From positions 1-63,606 of the forward strand of contig MEQB01000023.1 of assembly GCA_001770015.1 (NCBI GenBank): a stretch of 63,606 nucleotides of DNA, written 5' to 3'. The notes below the pieces were generated by a model that saw only the letters and a program-made list of their open reading frames with translations, searched no databases and was not told where the DNA came from. Source of the stretch: Bdellovibrionales bacterium RIFOXYC1_FULL_37_79. Its GTDB lineage: Bacteria > Bdellovibrionota > Bacteriovoracia > Bacteriovoracales > Bacteriovoracaceae. The position numbers and the translations under genes are program-made. Positions within the stretch are counted from its first letter, which is position 1; every line of letters starts with the position of its first letter. Positions 63,534 to 63,606 of this stretch are shown here, piece after piece.

Positions 63534-63606
63534 AAAATCTCCGTTATTTGCAATTTCAACTATATATGAGATTTTATCCCTAAAAAATGCTACATGTCAA
63601 AAGACT

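Noticed and set aside
1-63606. CRISPR arrays, prophage or transposon genes
   Set aside because: No regularly spaced repeats, no cas genes, and no integrase, transposase or phage structural genes were recognised. The only mobile hints are the direct repeat islet and the ORF6N relics.

Overview
The window is about 63.6 kb of AT-rich chromosomal DNA from a Gram-negative bacterium. Gene content points to the Bdellovibrionota, most likely a Bacteriovoracaceae-like organism. This is inferred from many small secreted or lipoprotein genes of no known family, a paired ArsA-type ATPase set next to a PHB_acc_N (PhaR-type) regulator, a SUV3-like helicase, FecR-like and TPR/beta-barrel envelope proteins, and frequent TTG/GTG starts. 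No 16S rRNA gene is present to confirm it. There are no prophage, CRISPR or transposase genes. The only RNA gene seen is tRNA-Leu(UAG) at the left end.

Layout. 0-6 kb (minus strand): a large coiled-coil protein, a degenerate HD-GYP protein, and a TPR lipoprotein with a second lipoprotein. 6.5-9.5 kb (plus): PhaR-like regulator, outer-membrane protein and two overlapping ArsA-like ATPases. 9.5-12.6 kb (minus): a membrane-anchored acidic protein, a degenerate SpoIIE-like phosphatase and a secreted protein. 12.8-22.4 kb: class II aldolase family protein, SUV3-like helicase, PilZ protein, duplicated-domain secreted protein, M3 oligopeptidase and a GT-C mannosyltransferase (TIGR03663 type). 22.3-25.3 kb: three divergent paralogous methyltransferase genes flanked by a 48-bp perfect direct repeat, which looks like an inserted islet. 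25.2-34.7 kb: DtxR/MntR-like regulator with a palindromic operator, DCC-family protein, polyprenyl-P-mannose synthase, RpiB, AhcY, an RlmL-like methyltransferase and a solo PD-(D/E)XK nuclease-like protein. 34.9-42.2 kb: lipoprotein, FecR-like coiled-coil protein divergent from a TPR/beta-barrel protein, then gpmI and phosphofructokinase. 42.2-51.7 kb: mostly small secreted proteins on the minus strand, a stand-alone ComM N-terminal domain, a TPR/winged-helix regulator, a rhomboid, a serine beta-lactamase-like protein and two decayed ORF6N gene relics. 52-54.2 kb: a small toxin-antitoxin-like pair and a plasmid-type ParA/ParB pair. 54.3-63.5 kb: nadA with a cysteine desulfurase, an FGE-like membrane protein and lipoprotein, a PrkA-type kinase, an RluA-type pseudouridine synthase, a HAD phosphatase and an outer-membrane protein.

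How the genes fit together. Core metabolism is represented by rpiB, ahcY, gpmI-pfk and nadA-nifS; the last is a logical pair because NadA needs a 4Fe-4S cluster. The polyprenyl-P-mannose synthase and the GT-C transferase could be donor synthesis and transfer steps of one mannosylation pathway. A recurring theme is signalling or hydrolytic folds that have lost catalytic residues (HD-GYP, SpoIIE, Nudix, a HExxH-like protein, one of the methyltransferases). The accessory features most worth following are the direct-repeat methyltransferase islet at 22.3-25.3 kb and the 44.8-54.2 kb stretch, where ORF6N relics, a toxin-antitoxin-like pair and ParAB suggest old plasmid or phage input.
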